DNA of 8,817 nucleotides from JAWLGW01 sp964569055 (GTDB lineage Bacteria; Planctomycetota; J058), in NCBI GenBank assembly GCA_964569055.1, contig CAZMSZ010000326.1:1-8817 (forward strand). The letters are read 5' to 3'. A program made the translations under genes and the position numbers. Below the pieces are notes generated by a model. It saw only the letters and a list, made by a program, of their open reading frames with translations, had not been told where the DNA came from and did not search any database. Positions 1-5,032 of the stretch are shown one piece after another. Every line of letters begins with the position of its first letter. Position 1 is the first letter of the stretch.

Positions 1-888
1 TTCCTCGTGCTGGCCAGGACCGGCAACGTGACCCGCGCCGCGGAGGAGCTCCAGCTCACGCAGCCCGCCGTCAGCAACCAGCTGGCGCGCCTCGAGCGCG
101 AGCTGGGGCTGCCGCTGTTCGACCGCACGCCCAAGGGCATGGCGCTGACCGAGGCCGGGCGGCTGTTCCGCCGCTACGCCGAGGAGGCGCTCGGGCGGCT
201 CGTCGACGGGCGGGAGGCGATCGCCCAGCTCGCGGGCCTCGAGCGGGGCACGCTCGCGATCGGCGGCGGCGCGACCGCGACCACCTACCTCCTGCCGCCG
301 CTCCTCGGCCGGTTCCACGCGCAGCACCCCGCGATCCGCCTGTTCGTGCGCGAGCAGGGCAGCCAGGCGGTGGTGGCCTCGGTCCTGGCCGGCGAGCTCG
401 ACCTCGGCCTGGTCACGCTGCCCCTCCAGGCCCCGAGCGGCGCCCGCCTGCACGTGGAGCGCTGGGTCGAGGACGAGCTGCTCCTGATCGTGCCGCCCGG
501 CTCGCCGCTGGAGCGCCGCCGCACGTTCCGCTGGCGCGACCTCGAGGGGCAGTCGCTGGTCCTGTTCGAGGCCGGCACGGCCGTGCGCGCGCTGATCGAC
601 CAGCACCTCGCGCGCGCCGGGATCGCGGTCGAGGTCGCCATGGAGCTGCGCTCCATCGAGTCGATCAAGCAGATGGTCGCCCAGGGGATCGGCGCCGCCT
701 TCGTGAGCCGGTTCGCGCTCCAGCGCCGCCGCGAGGGCCTCGCCTGCGCCGACGCCCCGCTCGAGCGCGAGCTCGCCCTGATCACCCGCGCCGACCGCCT
801 CCCGAGCGCCGCAGCCCGCGCGTTCTTGAACCTGCTGCGTCGACCGAGCCGCCCGGCGTCGAGCGCGGCCGCCCCCCGCGAGGGCTGA
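1..888 (+). CDS. LysR-family transcriptional regulator, 5' end cut by window
   Basis: A DNA-binding, effector-responsive transcription factor. The visible 295 codons begin inside the N-terminal winged helix-turn-helix: the stretch from TGNVTRAAEEL through TQPAVSNQLARLERELG to LFDR is the canonical LysR helix-turn-helix and wing, in the first ~50 residues. From about residue 85 a type-2 periplasmic-binding-protein effector domain follows (YLLPPLLGRFHAQHP, then GELDLGLVTLP, and a late IKQMVAQGIGAAFVS segment), as in CysL/CbbR-like members. The first two codons (F-L) already fit the family pattern, so the GTG at 7 is not a start and the true start lies upstream of the window, probably only 10-20 codons away. 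Length then matches the usual ~300 residues. The stop at 886-888 lies 5 bases from the convergent stop of the next gene. LysR regulators usually control a divergent neighbour, which would be off the left edge; the effector cannot be read from sequence. Confidence 0.95.
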   Translation, partial: FLVLARTGNVTRAAEELQLTQPAVSNQLARLERELGLPLFDRTPKGMALTEAGRLFRRYAEEALGRLVDGREAIAQLAGLERGTLAIGGGATATTYLLPPLLGRFHAQHPAIRLFVREQGSQAVVASVLAGELDLGLVTLPLQAPSGARLHVERWVEDELLLIVPPGSPLERRRTFRWRDLEGQSLVLFEAGTAVRALIDQHLARAGIAVEVAMELRSIESIKQMVAQGIGAAFVSRFALQRRREGLACADAPLERELALITRADRLPSAAARAFLNLLRRPSRPASSAAAPREG

Positions 889-893
889 GGCGG

Positions 894-1718
894 CTACGCC
901 CGCTCGCGGGGCCGCCCGGCCGCGCAGCCGAACACGGTGCAGCCGCCCGCCTCGGCGAGGCACTCGCGGTGGTGCACCGTCCCGCACGCGTCGCAGTCCG
1001 CGGCCGCCTCGCTCTCGGGCGCGACCTCGTCGCGGCAGTAGGGGCAGAGCGCGACCTCGCCGCCGCCGGTCCACGCGAAGCGCGGCGCCCGCGCGCGATC
1101 CTTGACCTCGATCTTCAGCTCGCGGCGCCGGCAGGCCCGCGCGACCTCGCCCAGGTGCGTGAACACGGCGCGCAGCGCGCGCGGCTCCAGGACCTCGTCG
1201 TTCACGCGCAGCTCGGTCCCGAGCGTCCCGTCGCGCAGCCACACCCGGCGGGCCCCCGCCGCACGCAGCCGCCCCAGGGCCGCCGTCACGGCCGCCTGCT
1301 GGACGAGGCGCCGCGCCGCGGTCCCGCCCTCCACGGCCAGGCCGCCCGCTCCGGGGATCCGCTCCGGCTCGTCCACCAGCCCGAACATGGCGCCGAGGTC
1401 CCGCCACACGCTGGGCGCTTCGAGCTCGAAGTCCCCCGGCGAGTGCTCGACGGGGACCTCGAAGATCGCCACGTGATACTTGTGCTTCCCTGCGCCGCGC
1501 CGCTCGAACGAGAGCGACACCTCGAGCTCGTCGATCCACCCGCGCACCCAGGCGGAGGCCAGCCCCTCGGCCCAGCTCAGCGCCGTCTTCCCCTGCCCGC
1601 GCTCGAGGGTGTGCTTGAACGCCGCGATCCGCGCGAGCCGCGCGGCCTTGGCCTGCGCGCCGAGCGCGATCACTGCGGTGACCACGGCGATCATGAGCAG
1701 CGAGAACAGCAGCTCCAT
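894..1718 (-). CDS. membrane-anchored protein with C-terminal RING-like zinc domain
   Basis: A 274-residue protein of unknown specific function. Residues 3-23 form one hydrophobic segment (LLFSLLMIAVVTAVIALGA), a signal anchor that should leave most of the chain in the cytoplasm. Residues ~40-215 are an uncharacterised soluble region with alternating beta-like segments. Residues 225-265 carry a zinc-binding arrangement: C225-x2-C228, C242-x2-C245, H249/H250, C253, C260, C265, with the signatures CPYCRDEV, CDACGTVHHREC and GCTVFGC. This closely follows the prokaryotic RING (Prok-RING) pattern. In bacteria such domains are usually thought to be protein-protein interaction or adaptor modules; ubiquitin ligase activity is not implied. 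The ATG at 1716-1718 is the only start giving a complete membrane anchor. A good promoter sits immediately upstream and no Shine-Dalgarno is visible, suggesting a leaderless mRNA. The gene is monocistronic as far as can be seen: convergent with LysR on one side, repeats on the other. Confidence 0.85.
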   Translation of the reverse strand: MELLFSLLMIAVVTAVIALGAQAKAARLARIAAFKHTLERGQGKTALSWAEGLASAWVRGWIDELEVSLSFERRGAGKHKYHVAIFEVPVEHSPGDFELEAPSVWRDLGAMFGLVDEPERIPGAGGLAVEGGTAARRLVQQAAVTAALGRLRAAGARRVWLRDGTLGTELRVNDEVLEPRALRAVFTHLGEVARACRRRELKIEVKDRARAPRFAWTGGGEVALCPYCRDEVAPESEAAADCDACGTVHHRECLAEAGGCTVFGCAAGRPRERA

Positions 1719-1719
1719 G

Positions 1720-1756
1720 AGGCCGGATCATAGTCCGCCGCCGGCGCCCTCCTCAA
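1720..1756 (-). promoter_or_regulatory. sigma70-type promoter, near-leaderless, for the RING-like gene
   Basis: Read on the minus strand: -35 TTGAGG (1756-1751), 18-base spacer, -10 TATGAT (1732-1727, 5 of 6 consensus). Transcription would start near 1720, about 2 bases before the ATG at 1718, so the message would be essentially leaderless. The bases just before the ATG contain no Shine-Dalgarno, which agrees. The TATGAT stands out in a very GC-rich background. This is inference from motifs only. Confidence 0.5.
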
Positions 1757-1815
1757 ACGCTGATTCCAGGGCACGCGCGCGCAGCGACAGCCGCTCGCCG
1801 GAGCCGTCCCCAGCG

Positions 1816-2442
1816 CTCGTCTCGCACCCGCCGAGGAGCTGCCCTCCCAGCGACAGCACACGCGCCCGACCGCAAGGCGAAGCCGTCTCCCCAATCACCG
1901 CCCCCTCGAGCTCGTCTCGCACCCGCCGAGGAGCTGCCCTCCCAGCGACAGCACACACTCCCGACCGCAAGGCGAAGCCGTCTCCCCAATCACCGCCCCC
2001 TCGAGCTCGTCTCGCACCCGCCGAGGAGCTGCCCTCCCAGCGACAGCACACACTCCCGACCGCAAGGCGGAGCCGTCTCCCCAATCACCGCCCCCTCGAG
2101 CTCTTGCACCCGCCGAGGAGCTGCCCTCCCAGCGACAGCACACACACCCGACCGCAAGGCGGAGCCGTCTCCCCAATCACCGCCCCCTCGAGCTCGTCTC
2201 GNNNNNNNNNNNNNNNNNNNNNNNNNNNNNNNNNNNNNNNNNNNNNNNNNNNNNNNNNNNNNNNNNNNNNNNNNNNNNNNNNNNNNNNNNNNNNNNNNNN
2301 NCCCGACCGCAAGGCGGAGCCGTCTCCCCAATCACCGCCCCCTCGAGCTCGTCTCGCACCCGCCAAGGAGCTGCCCTCGCTGCGACAGCACACACTCGTG
2401 ACCGGAAGGCGGAGCCGTAACCGGAACCACCGCCCCCATCCG
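1816..2442. repeat. 95-bp tandem repeat (minisatellite), interrupted by assembly gap
   Basis: Head-to-tail units start at 1816, 1911, 2006, 2101, 2193 and 2348. The first three spacings are exactly 95. The unit at 2101 lost 3 bases at its start and is 92 long. The unit at 2193 enters the N run after 9 bases, and sequence resumes at 2302 at unit position 50. The central copies differ by only a few bases: GCGAAG in the first two against GCGGAG later, and small changes in a CA-rich spot (cacacgcg, cacacact, cacacaca). The last copy (2348-2442) is clearly diverged, and a partial diverged copy lies at about 1782-1815, so the array is youngest in the middle. Unit boundaries hold overlapping CTCGAG/GAGCTC palindromes. 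There are no spacers (not CRISPR), no transposase and no target duplication. The period is not a multiple of 3, so it is probably non-coding. It fills most of the 757-base gene-free interval between the RING-like gene and the immunity-like gene. Confidence 0.95.
2202..2301. other. assembly gap (100 N) inside the tandem repeat
   Basis: Exactly 100 N, the conventional placeholder for a gap of unknown length. The flanks stop at repeat-unit position 9 and resume at position 50, so the true missing sequence should be about 40 bases plus a whole number of 95-bp units, not 100. The real copy number of the array is therefore unknown. Confidence 0.97.
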
Positions 2443-2514
2443 AATTCCTCGGCGCCCCACCCAACCCCGGGCCGTTCACACCGAACCAGCCGAGGAATTC
2501 GGCGAGGAATTCGG
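2440..2514. repeat. three copies of a 12-mer forming a direct and an inverted repeat around a stop codon
   Basis: CGAGGAATTCGG occurs twice in perfect tandem (2491-2502, 2503-2514) and once inverted (2440-2451). The outer pair extends to a perfect 14-bp inverted repeat, 2440-2453 against 2489-2502, with a 35-base loop that contains the stop codon (2476-2478) of the minus-strand immunity-like gene. On that strand the tandem copies encode PNSSPNSS. The structure could act as a 3'-end hairpin for that transcript, but no T-tract follows, so it is not a textbook intrinsic terminator. Confidence 0.8.
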
Positions 2515-3126
2515 CTCCACCAAGGACGCGTACGTCTGGAATCCGCTCGTCCGCGCCACCTCGTCGAACCGAATCCGCGCCCGGACCAGGTCGGCGCAGC
2601 GGCGGTGGGCGTCGTCGATCGCGTCCTCGTCGTTGGGGGCGGCGACCTGCGCCGCGGCGAGCGCGGCGGCGGCGGCGGCGCAGGCCACGCCGTAGGGCGA
2701 CTCGAAGGTGGGGAGGTTGACGGCGGCCGACACGGCGGAGGTGGCGTAGCCGGCGGTCGCGGCCTGCTCGCCGAGCTCCTGGGGGGCGTCGCGGTAGATC
2801 TCCAGGATCTGCCGGGCGAGGTCGCGGCAGTCCTCGACCTTGCTCCCCTCGCCGCGCGCCCAGCGCTCGGCCGTCTCGAGCACCGGGCGCAGGTGATCCT
2901 CCTGCTTGCCGTCGGGCAGGAGCGAGAGCGCGAACCGGGCGCAGTCGCAGGCCGCGAGCGTGACCAGGCGCGGGTCGGCCTCCAGGATCGCTGCCAGCCA
3001 CAACAGCCAGTCGCCGCGCGGGCACTCCTGCCAGGCGTGGCCCAGGTCGTCGCCGTAGCGCCGGCCCCAGCTCTGGGCCTCCTGCCCGGCGGGGAGGCGC
3101 TGGAACATGGTGGCCACGTCCGCCAC
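2476..3126 (-). CDS. Ala-rich helical protein resembling 'putative immunity protein' family
   Basis: A 216-residue cytoplasmic protein with no signal peptide or membrane segment. Visible landmarks: CPRGDWLLWL (35-44), LAACDCARFAL (57-67), ETAERWARGE (84-93), an Ala-rich helix (148-163), and CADLVRARIRFDEV (177-190). This order (W-x2-W/L, then AACDCA, then an AxxWxxGE motif, Ala-rich helices, and a final 'adlVR..I' segment) is the pattern I associate with proteins annotated as putative immunity proteins in GC-rich bacteria. The function is known only by association with toxin loci, and no toxin gene is visible here. The start is GTG at 3124-3126, 2 bases after the rlmN stop with GGAG 11 bases upstream; ATG at 3106-3108 is an alternative giving 210 residues. 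The tight spacing implies co-transcription or translational coupling with rlmN. The tail ends in PNSSPNSS from a duplicated 12-mer that looks like a late addition. Confidence 0.8.
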   Translation of the reverse strand: MADVATMFQRLPAGQEAQSWGRRYGDDLGHAWQECPRGDWLLWLAAILEADPRLVTLAACDCARFALSLLPDGKQEDHLRPVLETAERWARGEGSKVEDCRDLARQILEIYRDAPQELGEQAATAGYATSAVSAAVNLPTFESPYGVACAAAAAALAAAQVAAPNDEDAIDDAHRRCADLVRARIRFDEVARTSGFQTYASLVEPNSSPNSSAGSV

Positions 3127-3128
3127 GC

Positions 3129-4235
3129 TCAGCGCCGCTCCAGGGCGAGCTGCCCGCAGGCGGCCAGGATCGCGTCGCCCCGCGGGCGGCGCACGTGCAC
3201 CTTCTCGACCCCGCCGCGCTGCAGGAGCGCGCCGAACGCCTCGACCGCCTCGGGGGCGGGACGCGCGAAGGCCGCGCCCTCGTGCGGGTTGAACGGGATC
3301 AGGTTGATCTTGATCCGGTCGGCCACGCGGCGCAGGCGGCGGGCGAGGTCGCGGGCCTGCTCGGGGGCGTCGTTCTCGCCCGCGAGCAGCACGTACTCGA
3401 ACGTGACCCGCCGGCGGCCGGCGAGCGGGAGTCGGCGCACGACCTCGAGCAGGTCGTCCATGTCGAACTTGCGGTTGACCGGCATGATCCGCGAGCGGAC
3501 CGCGTCGTCGGGCGCGTTGAGCGAGATCGCCAGGTTGACGTTGGTGCGCGCCAGGAACGGCTCGATCCGGTCGGCGAGCCCCACGGTCGAGACGGTGATC
3601 CGCCGCTCGGGGAACGCGAGCCCCGCGGGGTCGGTCAGCACGCGGCAGGCGGTGACCGTCCCCTCGAGGTTGTGGAGCGGCTCGCCCATGCCCATGAACA
3701 CCAGGTTCGTCAGGCGCCGCTCGACCTTGCCCGCCTCGCCGCGCCCGAGCTGCAGCACGCGCGCGTCGCCCCGCTCCTTGAGCAGGCGCTCGGCGATCAG
3801 CACCTGCTCGGTGATCTCCCAGGGCGCGAGGTTGCGGACCAGGCCCATGGTCGCGGTGCGGCAGAACGCGCAGCCCATGGCGCAGCCGACCTGCGTCGAG
3901 ACGCACAGCGTGCGGCGCTCCCCGTCGGGAATGATCACCGCCTCCACCTCGCGCCCGTCCTCGAGGCCGACCAGGAGCTTGGTCGTCCCGTCGGGCGCGA
4001 CCCGGGCGGTGGTGGGCTCGAGGCGCGGAAGACGCGCCTCGGCCGCGAGCCGCTCGCGCAGCGCCTTGGAGAGGTCGGTCATGCCCTCGACCGCCGCGGC
4101 GCCGCGGCGCCAGATCCAGCGGAACACCTGGTCGCCGCGGTAGGGCTCGAGGCCCCGCGCTTCGAAGGCGGCGCGCAGCGCCTCGCGGTCGAGGTCCTTG
4201 AGGTTGAGGGGGGCCGCCTGCTCGAGCCGCCTCAC
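3129..4235 (-). CDS. rlmN: dual-specificity 23S rRNA (A2503)/tRNA (A37) C2-methyltransferase RlmN
   Basis: A radical-SAM enzyme that makes 2-methyladenosine at A2503 of 23S rRNA and, in known homologues, A37 of some tRNAs, using a methylated cysteine as carrier. Numbered from the GTG at 4235 (368 residues): N-terminal domain with PYRGDQVFRWIW at ~31-42; second conserved cysteine C111 (TLCVSTQVGC); [4Fe-4S] motif C118-x3-C122-x2-C125; GMGEP at 182-186, binding SAM; ISLNA at ~237-241; KINLIPFNPHEG; methyl-carrier C360 (GDAILAACGQLA). All catalytic residues are present. A GAGG lies 6 bases upstream of this GTG and the product then starts just before the family's usual NLKDLD segment. A TTG at 4292 would add 19 unconserved residues beginning right at the rpoZ terminator and is less likely. 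Segment ~153-177 between the cluster region and GMGEP is longer than in E. coli RlmN. The immunity-like gene follows in the same direction. Confidence 0.96.
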   Translation of the reverse strand: MRRLEQAAPLNLKDLDREALRAAFEARGLEPYRGDQVFRWIWRRGAAAVEGMTDLSKALRERLAAEARLPRLEPTTARVAPDGTTKLLVGLEDGREVEAVIIPDGERRTLCVSTQVGCAMGCAFCRTATMGLVRNLAPWEITEQVLIAERLLKERGDARVLQLGRGEAGKVERRLTNLVFMGMGEPLHNLEGTVTACRVLTDPAGLAFPERRITVSTVGLADRIEPFLARTNVNLAISLNAPDDAVRSRIMPVNRKFDMDDLLEVVRRLPLAGRRRVTFEYVLLAGENDAPEQARDLARRLRRVADRIKINLIPFNPHEGAAFARPAPEAVEAFGALLQRGGVEKVHVRRPRGDAILAACGQLALERR

Positions 4236-4241
4236 GGGCGA

Positions 4242-4245
4242 CCTC
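4242..4245 (-). promoter_or_regulatory. ribosome binding site deciding the rlmN start
   Basis: GAGG on the minus strand, 6 bases before the GTG at 4233-4235. It favours this start over the upstream TTG at 4292 and GTG at 4283, which lack comparable sites and abut the preceding terminator hairpin. Confidence 0.6.
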
Positions 4246-4295
4246 GGCGAGCGCGGCGAGCACGGCGCGCGGTCATGGCACACAGCGTACAAGGA

Positions 4296-4325
4296 CGCGA
4301 CCGCTGGCGGGAGCCAGCGGTCGCG
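4296..4325 (-). terminator. strong hairpin, likely transcription terminator of rpoZ
   Basis: Perfect 13-bp inverted repeat 4296-4308 / 4313-4325 (CGCGACCGCTGGC and its complement) with a 4-base loop. Read in the rpoZ direction it lies 38 bases beyond the stop and is followed by TCCTTGT, a weak T-rich tail. Its position between rpoZ and rlmN suggests the two are separate transcription units. On the plus strand the loop is GGGA (a GNRA tetraloop), but no plus-strand gene precedes it. Confidence 0.65.
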
Positions 4326-4330
4326 AAGGT

Positions 4331-4355
4331 CGTCCCGCCCCGTGAGGGACGGGCG
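4331..4355 (-). other. second hairpin directly behind rpoZ
   Basis: CGTCCC (4331-4336) pairs with GGGACG (4346-4351). An overlapping alternative pairs CGCCC (4336-4340) with GGGCG (4351-4355). Only one can form at a time. It starts within 8 bases of the rpoZ stop and precedes the 13-bp hairpin, so it may help end or protect the rpoZ transcript. No T-tract of its own. Confidence 0.45.
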
Positions 4356-4362
4356 ACATGCC

Positions 4363-4647
4363 TCAGTCGATCTTGACCTCGATCGTGGCCTCGCCGGCCG
4401 CGGCGGGGCGCACCGGCTCGCCCACGCCCTCGAGCTCGTCGGCGCCGGGCGGCGGCGGGGGCGCGAGGTGGATCTTGCCCTGGAGGACCTCCTCCAACGC
4501 GATCTGGATCGGGTTGCGCGACTCGAGGTCGACCAGCTTGCGCTGCCGCCCCTTGACGAGCTCGCGGCACCGCTTCTGGATCAGGGTGGTCAGCTCGAAC
4601 GTGTTGCCGACGAGCTCCTTCGCCCGGTCCCAGCGCTGCAAGTCCAC
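4363..4647 (-). CDS. rpoZ: DNA-directed RNA polymerase omega subunit
   Basis: The small subunit that wraps the C-terminal part of beta-prime and helps RNA polymerase assembly. The 94-residue product contains the omega core: AKELVGNTFELTTLIQKRCREL, then KLVDLESRNPIQIALEEVLQGKI, matching the family pattern of a G/N-x-F-x-L-x3-x-x-K/R-R-R-x-x-L helix followed by an IAL-EI-x-G-KI helix. A Pro/Glu-rich acidic tail (PPPPPGADELEG to EATIEVKID) follows, as in several GC-rich phyla. The GTG at 4645-4647 has an excellent GGAGG 5 bases upstream and gives a usual omega length; the open frame extends further upstream to about 5040 without omega-like sequence. The ALIQKR/LTTLIQKR-style helix is more like omega of Planctomycetota or other deep-branching phyla than E. 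coli. It stands apart from the gmk/spoT neighbours common in Proteobacteria. Confidence 0.85.
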   Translation of the reverse strand: MDLQRWDRAKELVGNTFELTTLIQKRCRELVKGRQRKLVDLESRNPIQIALEEVLQGKIHLAPPPPPGADELEGVGEPVRPAAAGEATIEVKID

Positions 4648-4652
4648 GGCGT

Positions 4653-4657
4653 CCTCC
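4653..4657 (-). promoter_or_regulatory. ribosome binding site deciding the rpoZ start
   Basis: GGAGG on the minus strand, 5 bases before the GTG at 4645-4647. It is the best Shine-Dalgarno in the neighbourhood. It excludes the upstream TTG candidates (4659, 4704), which would add residues not seen in omega proteins. Confidence 0.65.
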
Positions 4658-4700
4658 AACTGGGCCGATTGGCCCCTGATTTGAGTAGCCGCGCAGGATA

Positions 4701-4940
4701 TCAACCGGGCGAGGCTTGTCCAGCAGCGAAGTCGGGCCGGAGGAGCGCCCGGCGCTGGGCCTCGGCCCAGGGGCAGCCCATGCAGCCGCGGTGGCAGCAG
4801 CCGCGGCCCAGCTTGGCGGGGGGCGGGGGGGGCGCGGCGCTCGATCCACTCGGGGACACGCCGCTGGGGGTGTGGGGCCAGGCGCGGTGCTGGGGGACGC
4901 CGCGCAGCGAGCCGACGGTCAGTCTCGGGCGGTGGGCCAT
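4701..4940 (-). CDS. possible small Cys-rich protein upstream of rpoZ
   Basis: A 79-codon frame from ATG 4938-4940 to TGA 4701-4703. The N-terminal part (MAHRPRLTVGSLRGVPQHRAW) is basic. Residues 37-41 are five prolines encoded by a C-rich tract. Residues 45-58 read GRGCCHRGCMGCPW, with C48, C49, C53 and C56, resembling metal- or cluster-binding Cys clusters of small conserved proteins such as those with CCxxGCxxCPY ends. No family is assigned. A weak GAAGA lies 7 bases before the ATG. It is co-directional with rpoZ, 53 bases upstream. Codon use is G/C-ending except a patch AGT GGA just before the proline tract. There the neighbouring frame reads PEWIERRAPP with fully G/C-ending codons, so two compensating indels in the C-runs (about 4820-4855) are possible. 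It may be real with an altered middle, or spurious. Confidence 0.45.
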   Translation of the reverse strand: MAHRPRLTVGSLRGVPQHRAWPHTPSGVSPSGSSAAPPPPPAKLGRGCCHRGCMGCPWAEAQRRALLRPDFAAGQASPG

Positions 4941-5032
4941 GCCGCGATCTTCGCGCGCCGCGTGCCGGCAGGGAAGCGTCGGGCCCGCGCACCGGCACCC
5001 GCCGCGCGCGCCGACCCGTAAGATCACGCCCC

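Noticed and set aside
969..1733. 254-codon plus-strand frame
   Set aside because: Antisense shadow of the RING-like gene, with no start site signals or recognisable domains.
1753..2393. Several similar minus-strand frames beginning MGRRLRLAVG
   Set aside because: They are the same repeat read in rotating frames from TTG codons; each ends where the TGA of the unit comes into frame. No ribosome sites and no codon bias.
1816..2442. CRISPR array
   Set aside because: Units are contiguous 95-bp copies without unique spacers, and no cas genes are present.
2440..2502. Classical intrinsic terminator for the immunity-like gene
   Set aside because: The 14-bp stem is real but the loop is 35 bases and no T-tract follows on the minus strand; kept only as a repeat/hairpin.
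1480..4143. An 887-codon plus-strand open frame across the repeats
   Set aside because: It runs antisense to the RING-like gene, the immunity-like gene and rlmN, is open only because the DNA is GC-rich and the repeat lacks plus-strand stops, and crosses the assembly gap. No domain is recognisable.
2476..4263. A single 595-codon minus-strand gene
   Set aside because: The first two thirds are an out-of-frame shadow of rlmN (Arg/Pro/Gly-rich, no domain). Only the last ~216 codons, after the rlmN stop, are protein-like.
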